9,668 nt of DNA from Bacteroidales bacterium (lineage in GTDB: Bacteria; Bacteroidota; Bacteroidia; Bacteroidales; VadinHA17). Every line of letters begins with the position of its first letter. The first letter of the stretch is position 1. Location: NCBI GenBank assembly GCA_003518245.1, contig DOZA01000181.1, positions 1-9,668 of the forward strand. The letters run 5' to 3'. Of this stretch, positions 1 to 6,697 are shown piece by piece. The notes under the pieces are model-generated. The model did not search any database. It saw only the letters and a program-made list of their open reading frames with translations, and was not told the origin of the DNA. Made by a program: the position numbers and the translations under genes.

Positions 1-862
1 TGTAAAAATACCAGGCCCCGAAGATGAGGGCGATAAATGAACCGGTATATTCAAGCCTTATCAGGGATACCCAGCTGATATCTGTTAAAGTCATTACAGT
101 GAAGGTTCCTGTACTTATACTTCGAAGCAACATTCCAAGGGTGGCGAGCGAGAAATAAAGCATTGAATGATCGGTCTTAAAGATCACGAAAAAAACAAAG
201 AAGAAGACCATTAATGAACGGAGCATCCCGGCGGATATATCAGACAGGATTTTTTTTTGCTCAAGGTTTTTAATTACTGCTTCAGGGGTGCCTATATTTA
301 TTGGCAGCCAGAAACCTCCTCTTCGGTGGTGAAAATTAGAAACATTTATAATAACTTCAACAGTATCATCTATTACAGTATGCTCATATGTAAAAGGATC
401 ATATTCCGGCATTGTCTCTGCTCCATTTTCTCCCGCCAGTCCGTTACCACCTGCATATTTCCCATCAATATAAATACGAAATGCAGAATCAAATACAGGT
501 ATGTCAAATACTATTTTACCGATATTGTCTGGCAACAGGATATTTAACCGGTAAGTTGCATATCCAAAATTTTTAATTTGTGGTATTTTACTGGAATAAT
601 TGATCCAGTAAGAAGGGACCTTACCGTATATATCAGGAACAGGATATTTATCCTTATGAAAATCGGGAGGACGAAGGTGTTTTCCCCAATAAAACTCCCA
701 TTCACCATTTAACATGATTGTATTATTCCTTATCAGTTCATTTCTCAGGTCCAGTACACCTTTTTTAGCTTTGTCCTGTCCAATAGCAGCTGATGTAAGT
801 GTAAGAATTATAAGGAAATTCAGTAGGATAAAAACTATTTTTACAGCATTGTCCCTGTTCAT
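1..862 (-). CDS. 7TM-DISM-type membrane sensor protein, N-terminal part (C-terminus beyond window)
   Basis: The minus strand is open from an ATG at 862 to the window edge, giving 287 residues with no stop. An in-frame TAA about 11 codons upstream makes this the first usable ATG. Residues 7-27 form a signal peptide (hydrophobic core, then TSAAIGQ). Residues 52-68 (NGEWEFYWGKHLRPPDF) match the G-x-W-E-F-Y-W...P-x-D-F hallmark at the start of the extracellular galactose-binding-like domain of 7TM-DISM receptors. The ectodomain runs to about residue 205. Hydrophobic segments follow at about 215-229, 234-250 and 265-287, the first helices of the seven-helix bundle. In this family the periplasmic domain is thought to bind a ligand, and the helices pass the signal to a cytoplasmic output domain such as a histidine kinase, cyclase, GGDEF or phosphatase. 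That output lies outside the window, so signalling type and ligand are unknown. Confidence 0.85.
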   Translation of the reverse strand, partial: MNRDNAVKIVFILLNFLIILTLTSAAIGQDKAKKGVLDLRNELIRNNTIMLNGEWEFYWGKHLRPPDFHKDKYPVPDIYGKVPSYWINYSSKIPQIKNFGYATYRLNILLPDNIGKIVFDIPVFDSAFRIYIDGKYAGGNGLAGENGAETMPEYDPFTYEHTVIDDTVEVIINVSNFHHRRGGFWLPINIGTPEAVIKNLEQKKILSDISAGMLRSLMVFFFVFFVIFKTDHSMLYFSLATLGMLLRSISTGTFTVMTLTDISWVSLIRLEYTGSFIALIFGAWYFY

Positions 863-879
863 GGCAATATTAAGTTGCT

Positions 880-887
880 CAAAAGTA
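880..887 (-). promoter_or_regulatory. possible Bacteroidetes -7 element for the 7TM-DISM gene
   Basis: On the minus strand this reads TACTTTTG, a full match to the Bacteroidetes -7 consensus TAnnTTTG. It lies between the terminator at 937-972 and the ATG at 862. No convincing -33 TTTG is visible upstream, and the implied leader is only about 10-15 nt. Such an 8-mer occurs often by chance in AT-rich DNA, so this is only a candidate. Confidence 0.25.
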
Positions 888-936
888 TCAAATTAGAAAC
901 ATAAAAAAAATATTTATCACTACTTATATCATGCAT

Positions 937-972
937 TAAAAAAAGGATGAGCTCCGGGAAGGAACCCATCCT
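937..972 (-). terminator. Rho-independent terminator of the small secreted-protein gene
   Basis: On the minus strand, AGGATGGGTTCC (972-961), a 5-nt loop TTCCC (960-956) and GGAGCTCATCCT (955-944) form a 12-bp stem followed by a run of seven T (944-938). Two of the twelve pairs are G-U in minus-strand RNA. Read on the plus strand, the same two positions are A-C mismatches. The structure is therefore oriented for minus-strand transcription and starts 56 bases past the stop codon of the gene at 1029-1523. It separates that gene from the 7TM-DISM gene downstream. Confidence 0.82.
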
Positions 973-1028
973 AAACAACAAAACCTGAAACTTGATCGTA
1001 GAAGAAACTATCCAACTAGTACATAGCC

Positions 1029-1523
1029 TTATTTAAAAGCGAATACCTTTTCGTAATTCTTAACAAGTTTTGGGAAATAGACCGAAATCAGTTTTAAACA
1101 TCCTATTTCACTCTTTCTCTCAGGATACTGGGTAATAATCTTCTGATGATAGTACTGGGGGCGATCGAGTGAAAGTTCTGATGTAGACAACCCGTCATCC
1201 AAATATTTCTTATCCAGAAGTCTTACACCGAAGAATTTCTTATTACTCTGGTATTCTATTTCAAGATCATCTGATACTACGATATATCTTTTACAATTCT
1301 TATCAGATCTGTCAATGCCTATCCTTACACTGAGATCTGAATTTTCGTAGTTAACTACATAGGTTTCGAGGTTCCTGCCATCAACACGTATTGGATTAAT
1401 AGCTTTATCAACAACGTAATTGCCCAGGCAGCAGTAGGTTTTACCTTCTGCTACAGGGCCTTTAGCAAGTCCTGACAAACTCAGGATAAGAATCGTAGCG
1501 ATTAAACAAAAGAATTTTTTCAT
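1029..1523 (-). CDS. small secreted protein of unknown function (164 aa)
   Basis: I do not recognise a family. The N-terminus (MKKFF, then a hydrophobic core to about residue 18, then SGLA before a polar KGPVAEG) is a clear Sec signal peptide. There is no lipobox cysteine at the likely cleavage site near residue 20, so the product is probably a soluble periplasmic or exported protein of about 16 kDa. The mature part has four cysteines (C31 and C32 adjacent, C77, C142), compatible with two disulfides. It has alternating hydrophobic/charged stretches suggesting mostly beta structure and a basic C-terminus (about 151-164). The only ATG near the start follows a long AT-rich upstream region. The gene is transcribed divergently from the hydroxyproline operon and ends at its own terminator, so it is probably monocistronic. 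Nothing in the sequence ties it to either neighbour. Confidence 0.75.
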   Translation of the reverse strand: MKKFFCLIATILILSLSGLAKGPVAEGKTYCCLGNYVVDKAINPIRVDGRNLETYVVNYENSDLSVRIGIDRSDKNCKRYIVVSDDLEIEYQSNKKFFGVRLLDKKYLDDGLSTSELSLDRPQYYHQKIITQYPERKSEIGCLKLISVYFPKLVKNYEKVFAFK

Positions 1524-1750
1524 GGCTGCAATGTATTGGTTCGTATATGATCACAGTATAACCTGTCCAATTATCTGTGAATTATTTCCATTCATACTAT
1601 AGACGTATAACCATTCTGGATGTTGCAATGTTTTATGTTAATTATTTGTTAATGATTTCTAAAAATTTTTAAGTTGGGATATTATTCTACTAAAGATTTA
1701 TTAGAGGGTATTTTTTATTAAAAGAAGCCTAATTGATATTTTGAATTCTA

Positions 1751-1758
1751 TAATTTTG
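1751..1758 (+). promoter_or_regulatory. candidate Bacteroidetes promoter (-7 box) for the hydroxyproline operon
   Basis: TAATTTTG matches the Bacteroidetes -7 consensus TAnnTTTG exactly. The nearest upstream TTG (1733-1735) leaves a spacer of about 15 bases, shorter than the usual 17-23, so the -33 element is poor. Transcription from here would start near 1762-1767 and give a leader of roughly 165 nt before the activase ATG at 1929. Confidence 0.3.
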
Positions 1759-1785
1759 TATCTTGCAAAGGATATATTAGGAAAT

Positions 1786-1875
1786 ATGACTCAACAACTA
1801 TCTCATAGTTTTATGTATAACCGTCTTGGAAAGCGCTTATATGAATGCTGGATGTTCTATGAACTGAATGCCTGA
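1786..1875 (+). CDS. possible 29-residue leader ORF upstream of the activase
   Basis: An ATG at 1786 opens a 29-codon frame ending in TGA (1873-1875). AGGA (1779-1782), preceded by TT, lies a few bases before the ATG, closer to a Shine-Dalgarno than most genes here have. It sits just downstream of the candidate promoter and 53 bases before the activase. The predicted peptide has a basic middle (NRLGKRLYE) and an aromatic end (CWMFYEL). It has no proline codon, so it does not look like a proline-sensing attenuator peptide. No homolog is recognised, and a frame this short can arise by chance. Confidence 0.18.
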   Translation: MTQQLSHSFMYNRLGKRLYECWMFYELNA

Positions 1876-1928
1876 GCAACCCTGTATCCTATTAATCCCA
1901 GGTTTACAATCATTTTATCTAATTATTT

Positions 1929-2729
1929 ATGAAAGGTTTGATATTTAATATCAAAAGGTATGCAATTCATGACGGACCAGGCATCAGAGTAACTTACTTT
2001 ATGAAAGGTTGCCCGCTGGAATGCAGGTGGTGTCATAATCCTGAAGGAATAAGGAGAGAAATACAGGAAGTTGAAAGGGTAGATCGTATAGGCAATAAGC
2101 AATTCACTGTTAAGGAAACAGTTGGTAAATACTATACAAGTGAAGAGTTACTTGATATAGCCATGAAGGACATGGTTTTTATAGAAGAATCAGGTGGAGG
2201 AGTCACCTTCTCAGGTGGGGAACCATTGATGCAGGAAGGTTTCCTTTCCGAGTCATTGAAAATGTTTAATTTGTATGGAATACATACTGTTGTAGATACT
2301 TCAGGCTATGCCAGCCGGTCAACTATTGATTTAATCCTTCCGTTTACGGACCTTTTCCTTTTTGATATTAAACACCTGGATCCTGAAATGCATAAAGAGT
2401 ATACAGGAGTATCAAATGAAAAGATCCTTGATAATTATAACTATATACTAGGAAAGGGTAAACAAGTTATAATAAGAATACCTGTCATACCAGGCTTTAA
2501 TGATGATATCAAACAGATGACAGCATTGAGAGATTTTGTTGCCTCACAGCCTGGAGCAAATATCAACAGGGTAGACCTTTTGCCCTATCACAGGATTGGG
2601 AGCTCTAAATACAGAAGATTTAAGCTTGAATATAAAATGCAGGATATTGATCAACCATCTACCGGTAAAATGAAAGAGATGAAGGGCTTTTTTGCAGGTA
2701 GTGGTGTTAACGTAAAAATTGGTGGATAA
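1929..2729 (+). CDS. hypE: glycyl radical enzyme activase (radical SAM), HypD-activating enzyme
   Basis: This 266-residue radical SAM enzyme would use a [4Fe-4S] cluster and S-adenosylmethionine to abstract hydrogen from the glycyl-radical glycine of its partner, here the enzyme encoded 12 bases downstream. Visible features are the activase N-terminal signature HDGPGIR (14-20), the cluster motif CPLECRWCHNPE (C28, C32, C35; CX3CX2C), the SAM-binding GGE region GGGVTFSGGEPL (89-100), DTSGY (123-127), FDIKHLD (145-151) and IPVIPGFND (184-192). The three cluster cysteines are the only cysteines in the protein. The ferredoxin-like insert with two extra [4Fe-4S] clusters, present after CHNPE in most non-PFL activases, is absent, so the domain plan resembles PFL activase. 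The start is the first ATG after an in-frame TAA at 1920. Pairing with HypD is inferred from adjacency; the symbol is by role. Confidence 0.9.
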   Translation: MKGLIFNIKRYAIHDGPGIRVTYFMKGCPLECRWCHNPEGIRREIQEVERVDRIGNKQFTVKETVGKYYTSEELLDIAMKDMVFIEESGGGVTFSGGEPLMQEGFLSESLKMFNLYGIHTVVDTSGYASRSTIDLILPFTDLFLFDIKHLDPEMHKEYTGVSNEKILDNYNYILGKGKQVIIRIPVIPGFNDDIKQMTALRDFVASQPGANINRVDLLPYHRIGSSKYRRFKLEYKMQDIDQPSTGKMKEMKGFFAGSGVNVKIGG

Positions 2730-2741
2730 AAAATATTTATT

Positions 2742-5111
2742 ATGATACTGACAGAAAGAGTTAAAAAACTCAGAGAACAAAGTCTAAATGCTGTAGAGAC
2801 TATTTCTGCAGAAAGGGCCTTGCTGGTTACCGAATTCTATAAAAGTAAAGAAGCGGGGGAAGTATCAGTGCCAGTACGCAGGGCAATGGCCTTTATGCAT
2901 ATACTTAAGAATAAAAAACTTTGTATAAATGAAGGCGAACTGATAGTAGGAGAAAGAGGACCTGAACCTAAAGCTACTCCCACATACCCCGAGATTACCG
3001 TCCATACATTGCAAGATCTTGAAATACTTAATTCAAGAGAAAAAGTTTCTTTCAGGGTCAGCAAGGATGTAGAGGAGATTTACAGTAATAAAATTATTCC
3101 CTACTGGAAAGGCAGGAGTAATCGTGACAAAGTCATGGAGGCCATGACACCTGAGTGGAAGAAAGCTTATAGTGCAGGTGTTTTTACTGAGTTTCAGGAG
3201 CAAAGAGCTCCCGGGCATACAGTCCTGGGTTATAAAATGTTCAGCTATGGTTTCTTGGATCTTAAGAAGGAGATAGAGGCAAGTATGCACGAACTTGATT
3301 ATTATAATGATCGCTATGCATATGATAAGTATGAGGAACTAAAAGCAATGAATATTGCATGTGATGCGATTATTATGTATGCTAAACGGAATGCTGATGA
3401 ACTTGAGAGAATAGCATCTAAAACTGAAGATGAAACGCGTAAGTCCGAACTTAAGGAGATGGCAAGAATATGCCGTAAGGTGCCGGCCCATGCCCCGGAT
3501 ACTTTCCACGAGATGCTGCAGCATTACTGGTTTATGCACCTGGGTGTAGTAACTGAACTTAATCCATGGGATTCATTTAACCCGGGAAGGCTGGATCAAC
3601 ATCTTTTCCCCGTCTATAAAAAGGATATAAAAGACGGAATATTAAACCGGGAGAAAGCTTATGAATTGCTTGGTTGCTTCTGGGTTAAATTCAATAATCA
3701 CCCTTCGCCTCCAAAGATGGGTGTTACAGCTCAGGAAAGCAATACATACACCGATTTTTGCCTGATAAACCTTGGTGGTGTAAAGCCTGATGGTACTGAT
3801 GCAGTAAATGATATGACATATATGCTTCTTGATGTTGTTAAAGAGATGAGGATACTGCAGCCCAGCTCTATGGTTCAGATATCAAAGAAGAATCCCGATA
3901 GGTTTATTCATAATACACTGGATATAATAAAAACAGGTTTTGGCCAACCATCATGTTTTAATACAGACGCTATAATACAGGAATTAATGAGACAGGGCAA
4001 GTCTCTGGTTGATGCACGTAACGGGGGTGCTTCTGGTTGTGTTGAGACGGGTGCATTTGGTACTGAATCATACTGGCTGACAGGTTATTTTAACCTGGCT
4101 AAAATACTTGAGATAACATTATATAATGGAATAGATCCCAGAACAGGCGAGACTGTAGGATTAACAACAGGTGAACTGAAAGATTTTAAGGTGTTTGATG
4201 ATCTATTTGAGGCTTTCAAAAAACAGCTTAATTATTTTGCATTAACTAAAATTCGTGGTAATAATGTAATAGAAAGGATATTCGCGAAAAATCTGCCTGC
4301 TCCTTTTCTGTCATTGTTGATTGAAGATTGTATAGCAAATGGCAGGGATTATAATGACGGTGGGGCCAGGTATAATACCACTTATATTCAGGGTGTGGGA
4401 CTGGGAACAATTACTGATATGCTCAGCTCAATCAGGTATAATATTTATGATGAAAAGAAATACACCTGGAATCAATTGATGGAAGCTATATCAGTCGATT
4501 TTGAAGGCTTTGATGAACTACAATATGACCTTGTATATAATTCACCCAAGTATGGTAATGATGATGATTATGCTGATCAACATGCTGTTATGGTTTTTGA
4601 GACTTTTTATGATGCAATAAATGGCAATCCAACACCTAGAGGTGGTATACACAGGATAAATATGTTACCTACTACCTCACATATTTATTTTGGCTCTGTA
4701 ATAGGAGCCACACCAGATGGCAGACGTGCCTATTTACCCCTGTCAGAGGGAATATCACCATTCCAGGGAGTAGACAGGCTTGGCCCTACAGCTGTAATTA
4801 AGTCAGCTTCTAAAATAGACCATATTAAAACAGGAGGAACATTATTAAATCAGAAATTCAGCCCACAGTTTTTTGAGGATGAGGATAGCTATTCGGTGCT
4901 GACAGCATTAATAAGGAGTTATTTTAAGCTGGATGGCCATCATGTACAGTTTAATGTTGTAGGTACTGATACTCTGAGAGATGCACAGAAGCATCCCGAA
5001 CTCTACCGTGACCTTATTGTAAGGGTTGCAGGTTATAGTGATTATTTTAACGATCTTGGTGAAGATCTCCAGAATGAGATAATAAGAAGAACAGAACACG
5101 AATCGATTTAA
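2742..5111 (+). CDS. hypD: trans-4-hydroxy-L-proline dehydratase (glycyl radical enzyme)
   Basis: This 789-residue PFL-like glycyl radical enzyme is complete. The thiyl-radical cysteine and the acid/base glutamate are in GCVETG (C433, E435), and the glycyl radical site is G764 in RVAGYSDYF. Compared with Clostridioides difficile HypD numbering as I recall it (F152, H160, D278, Q332, S334, D339, C434, E436, Y450, T645, G765), the same residue occurs here one position earlier each time: F151, H159, D277, Q331, S333, D338, C433, E435, Y449, T644, G764. That supports conversion of trans-4-hydroxy-L-proline to (S)-1-pyrroline-5-carboxylate plus water in the cytoplasm under anoxia. The length is as expected for HypD. 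The activase gene is directly upstream and a proline-bond peptidase gene is 19 bases downstream. Other diol or choline-type eliminases share the C-x-E and glycyl motifs, but not expectedly the whole set. Confidence 0.9.
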   Translation: MILTERVKKLREQSLNAVETISAERALLVTEFYKSKEAGEVSVPVRRAMAFMHILKNKKLCINEGELIVGERGPEPKATPTYPEITVHTLQDLEILNSREKVSFRVSKDVEEIYSNKIIPYWKGRSNRDKVMEAMTPEWKKAYSAGVFTEFQEQRAPGHTVLGYKMFSYGFLDLKKEIEASMHELDYYNDRYAYDKYEELKAMNIACDAIIMYAKRNADELERIASKTEDETRKSELKEMARICRKVPAHAPDTFHEMLQHYWFMHLGVVTELNPWDSFNPGRLDQHLFPVYKKDIKDGILNREKAYELLGCFWVKFNNHPSPPKMGVTAQESNTYTDFCLINLGGVKPDGTDAVNDMTYMLLDVVKEMRILQPSSMVQISKKNPDRFIHNTLDIIKTGFGQPSCFNTDAIIQELMRQGKSLVDARNGGASGCVETGAFGTESYWLTGYFNLAKILEITLYNGIDPRTGETVGLTTGELKDFKVFDDLFEAFKKQLNYFALTKIRGNNVIERIFAKNLPAPFLSLLIEDCIANGRDYNDGGARYNTTYIQGVGLGTITDMLSSIRYNIYDEKKYTWNQLMEAISVDFEGFDELQYDLVYNSPKYGNDDDYADQHAVMVFETFYDAINGNPTPRGGIHRINMLPTTSHIYFGSVIGATPDGRRAYLPLSEGISPFQGVDRLGPTAVIKSASKIDHIKTGGTLLNQKFSPQFFEDEDSYSVLTALIRSYFKLDGHHVQFNVVGTDTLRDAQKHPELYRDLIVRVAGYSDYFNDLGEDLQNEIIRRTEHESI

Positions 5112-5130
5112 TAAAAATTCATTTAAAATT

Positions 5131-6528
5131 ATGTTTAAGAAAGAAGTTTATACAAGCAGAAGGGAAAAATTAAAAAAGACAGTTGGCTCAGGTTTAATCC
5201 TGCTGCTGGGAAATGACGAAAGTCCTATGAATTATGCCGATAATCCTTTTCATTTTCATCAGGATAGTACTTTCAGGTATTTTTGTGGTCTTGATTTTCC
5301 ATACCTTGCCTGCGTATTGGATTGTGACAGCGGTAATGAAATAATATTCGGTGATGATCTTACCGTTGAGGATTTTGTGTGGATGGGCCCCCAACCTACA
5401 ATTAAAGAGAGAGCCTCAGCATTTGGAATTACGGAAGCTGCCCCTATTAGAAAACTGGTGGATAAGCTTCAAAAAGAAAGAAATGCAAGCAGGACAATAC
5501 ATTTCTTACCTCCTTACAGGCCGGAAAATAAAATAAAGCTGTTTGAATGGCTTGGCATATTACCTGCTGAGTCGCAGGCTGAGTCATCTCTCGAGCTGGT
5601 CAGGGCAGTTATTGATCAACGCAATTACAAATCTCCTGAAGAGATTGAGGAAATACGTAAGGCAGCTGATATATCTGTGGATATGCACCGTACTGCCATG
5701 CGCCTGGCAGCTCCGGGAGTTACTGAAGCACAGATAGCAGCAGCTGTTAATAATGCAGCAGAAGCAGATGGTGCCAGGATGTCTTTCCCTATCATAGCAA
5801 CAATTAATGGCCAGACATTGCATAATCATTATCATGGGAACACCCTGCAAAGTGGTCAGATGTTTCTTCTTGATGCAGGGGCAGAAATTGAATCAGGATA
5901 CGGAGCTGACCTGTCGAGTACGGTACAGGTAGGCCCACACTTTACTCCTGTACAGAGGGATATATACACTATTACCCTGGATAGTCATAATACAGCTATC
6001 AGTATGCTTAAACCCGGTATAGCTTTTAAGGAAGTGTATCTTGAATCTGCAAGGGTCATTGTACGGGGGCTGAAGGATATGGGTCTTATGAAAGGCGATG
6101 TGGACGAGGCTGTCAGCAATGGTGCACATGCCCTGTTCTTTCCCTGTGGCCTGGGCCATATGATGGGAATGGATGTACATGATATGGAAGACCTGGGTGA
6201 AATATATGTTGGGTGGAACGGACAGGAAAAACCAAAGCAATTTGGGATAAAATCGCTGAGATTGAGTCGTAAACTGGAACCTGGATTTGTGCTGACTATT
6301 GAACCGGGAATTTATTTTATCCCCGAGCTTATTGATCAATGGCAGAAAACAGGTAATAACAGTGGTTTTATAAATTTTGACAGGGTGAATGAATTCAGAA
6401 ATTTCAGTGGTATAAGAAATGAAGAAGATTTTCTGATTACTGAAACTGGTTATGAATTACTGGGCAAACTAAAACCAAAATCACTGGATGATGTTGAAGC
6501 AGAACATGCTAAAGACCTGCCCCTTTAA
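5131..6528 (+). CDS. pepP: Xaa-Pro aminopeptidase / prolidase-like metallopeptidase (M24B)
   Basis: This 465-residue peptidase has an aminopeptidase P N-terminal (creatinase-like) domain at about 1-140, with the FHQDSTFRYFCGLDFPY stretch (42-58). A pita-bread M24 catalytic domain follows from about 165 to 445. The expected dinuclear metal ligands are visible: D248 in LLDAGAE, D260 in GADLSST, H343 in GLGHMMGMDVHD, E391 in TIEPGIYF and E431 in GIRNEED. The one-residue-longer spacing between the two aspartates and the ADLSST form (instead of SDITRT) resemble the Bacteroidetes branch of the family. It removes N-terminal residues preceding proline, or splits Xaa-Pro dipeptides; sequence alone does not decide which. 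No signal peptide is seen, so it is cytoplasmic. Its position 19 bases after hypD suggests co-transcription and release of proline or hydroxyproline from imported peptides (inference). The symbol is by family. Confidence 0.88.
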   Translation: MFKKEVYTSRREKLKKTVGSGLILLLGNDESPMNYADNPFHFHQDSTFRYFCGLDFPYLACVLDCDSGNEIIFGDDLTVEDFVWMGPQPTIKERASAFGITEAAPIRKLVDKLQKERNASRTIHFLPPYRPENKIKLFEWLGILPAESQAESSLELVRAVIDQRNYKSPEEIEEIRKAADISVDMHRTAMRLAAPGVTEAQIAAAVNNAAEADGARMSFPIIATINGQTLHNHYHGNTLQSGQMFLLDAGAEIESGYGADLSSTVQVGPHFTPVQRDIYTITLDSHNTAISMLKPGIAFKEVYLESARVIVRGLKDMGLMKGDVDEAVSNGAHALFFPCGLGHMMGMDVHDMEDLGEIYVGWNGQEKPKQFGIKSLRLSRKLEPGFVLTIEPGIYFIPELIDQWQKTGNNSGFINFDRVNEFRNFSGIRNEEDFLITETGYELLGKLKPKSLDDVEAEHAKDLPL

Positions 6529-6602
6529 TTAATAGTAATAAAACTCGTTGCCCCGGCTTAAGCTTAAATATTTTCCTTATATTTATTTTTTTCGTATATT
6601 AT

Positions 6603-6619
6603 ACCAGAGTAACTCTGGT
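6603..6619. repeat. 17-bp perfect palindrome in the spacer after the hydroxyproline operon
   Basis: ACCAGAGTAACTCTGGT is two 8-base arms mirrored around a single central A, 75 bases after the peptidase stop and 79 before the next start codon. It could be a dimeric regulator's binding site or, in RNA, a 6-7 bp hairpin with loop TAA. The right arm is also complementary to CCAGAG at 6649-6654 (see the terminator entry). Confidence 0.55.
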
Positions 6620-6661
6620 TTATAAAGACTTACCTAATTCGGCCTGTGCCAGAGGTTTTTT
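6613..6661 (+). terminator. putative terminator or attenuator between the hydroxyproline operon and the kinase-like gene
   Basis: CTCTGG (6613-6618) can pair with CCAGAG (6649-6654), which is followed by G and six T (6656-6661). An alternative local fold uses ACCT (6632-6635) with AGGT (6653-6656) and an inner GGC-CTGT-GCC hairpin just before the T run. Either could terminate plus-strand transcription after the peptidase gene. The stem is short and the 30-nt loop is long, so the call is tentative. The CTCTGG arm is also claimed by the palindrome at 6603-6619, which would compete with the first fold. Confidence 0.4.
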
Positions 6662-6697
6662 GTATTTATATTGTTCATAATGGTATAATACTGGATT

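Larger units (their letters stand above)
1524..1928. other. 405-bp divergent intergenic region upstream of the hydroxyproline operon
   Basis: This AT-rich spacer separates the secreted-protein gene (minus) from the activase gene (plus). It holds a candidate plus-strand -7 box (1751-1758), a very short ORF (1786-1875), a small hairpin AACTAT-CTC-ATAGTT (1796-1810), a perfect 8-bp palindrome AAGCGCTT (1831-1838) resembling the core of LacI-family operators, and a weak bulged hairpin (about 1878-1904). On the minus strand, TATACT near 1555-1560 could be a -10-like element for the secreted-protein gene but lacks a well-spaced partner. No tRNA, known riboswitch or terminator is recognisable. Confidence 0.6.

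Noticed and set aside
257..896. Plus-strand ORFs at 257-547 and 714-896
   Set aside because: They lie antisense to the 7TM-DISM gene, whose minus-strand frame is open over the whole stretch with recognisable motifs. Their own translations look like random AT-rich sequence.
1826..1841. GGAAAGCGCTTATA as a catabolite-repression (cre) site
   Set aside because: It mismatches the cre consensus at its outer T and C positions, and CcpA-type control is not expected in Bacteroidetes. Only the core palindrome is noted.
5893..6339. Minus-strand 148-residue ORF
   Set aside because: It is antisense to the catalytic domain of the aminopeptidase P gene, whose metal ligands fall in this region. The translation shows no family features.
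6558..6567. TTAAGCTTAA palindrome
   Set aside because: It is a 10-bp AT-rich palindrome with no loop or neighbouring signal; it is expected by chance and not supported as a site.
6684..6689. TATAAT just upstream of the kinase-like gene as a promoter
   Set aside because: It is only 8 bases from the ATG, has no properly spaced -35 or -33 element, and would give an essentially leaderless transcript. AT-rich chance occurrence is likelier.
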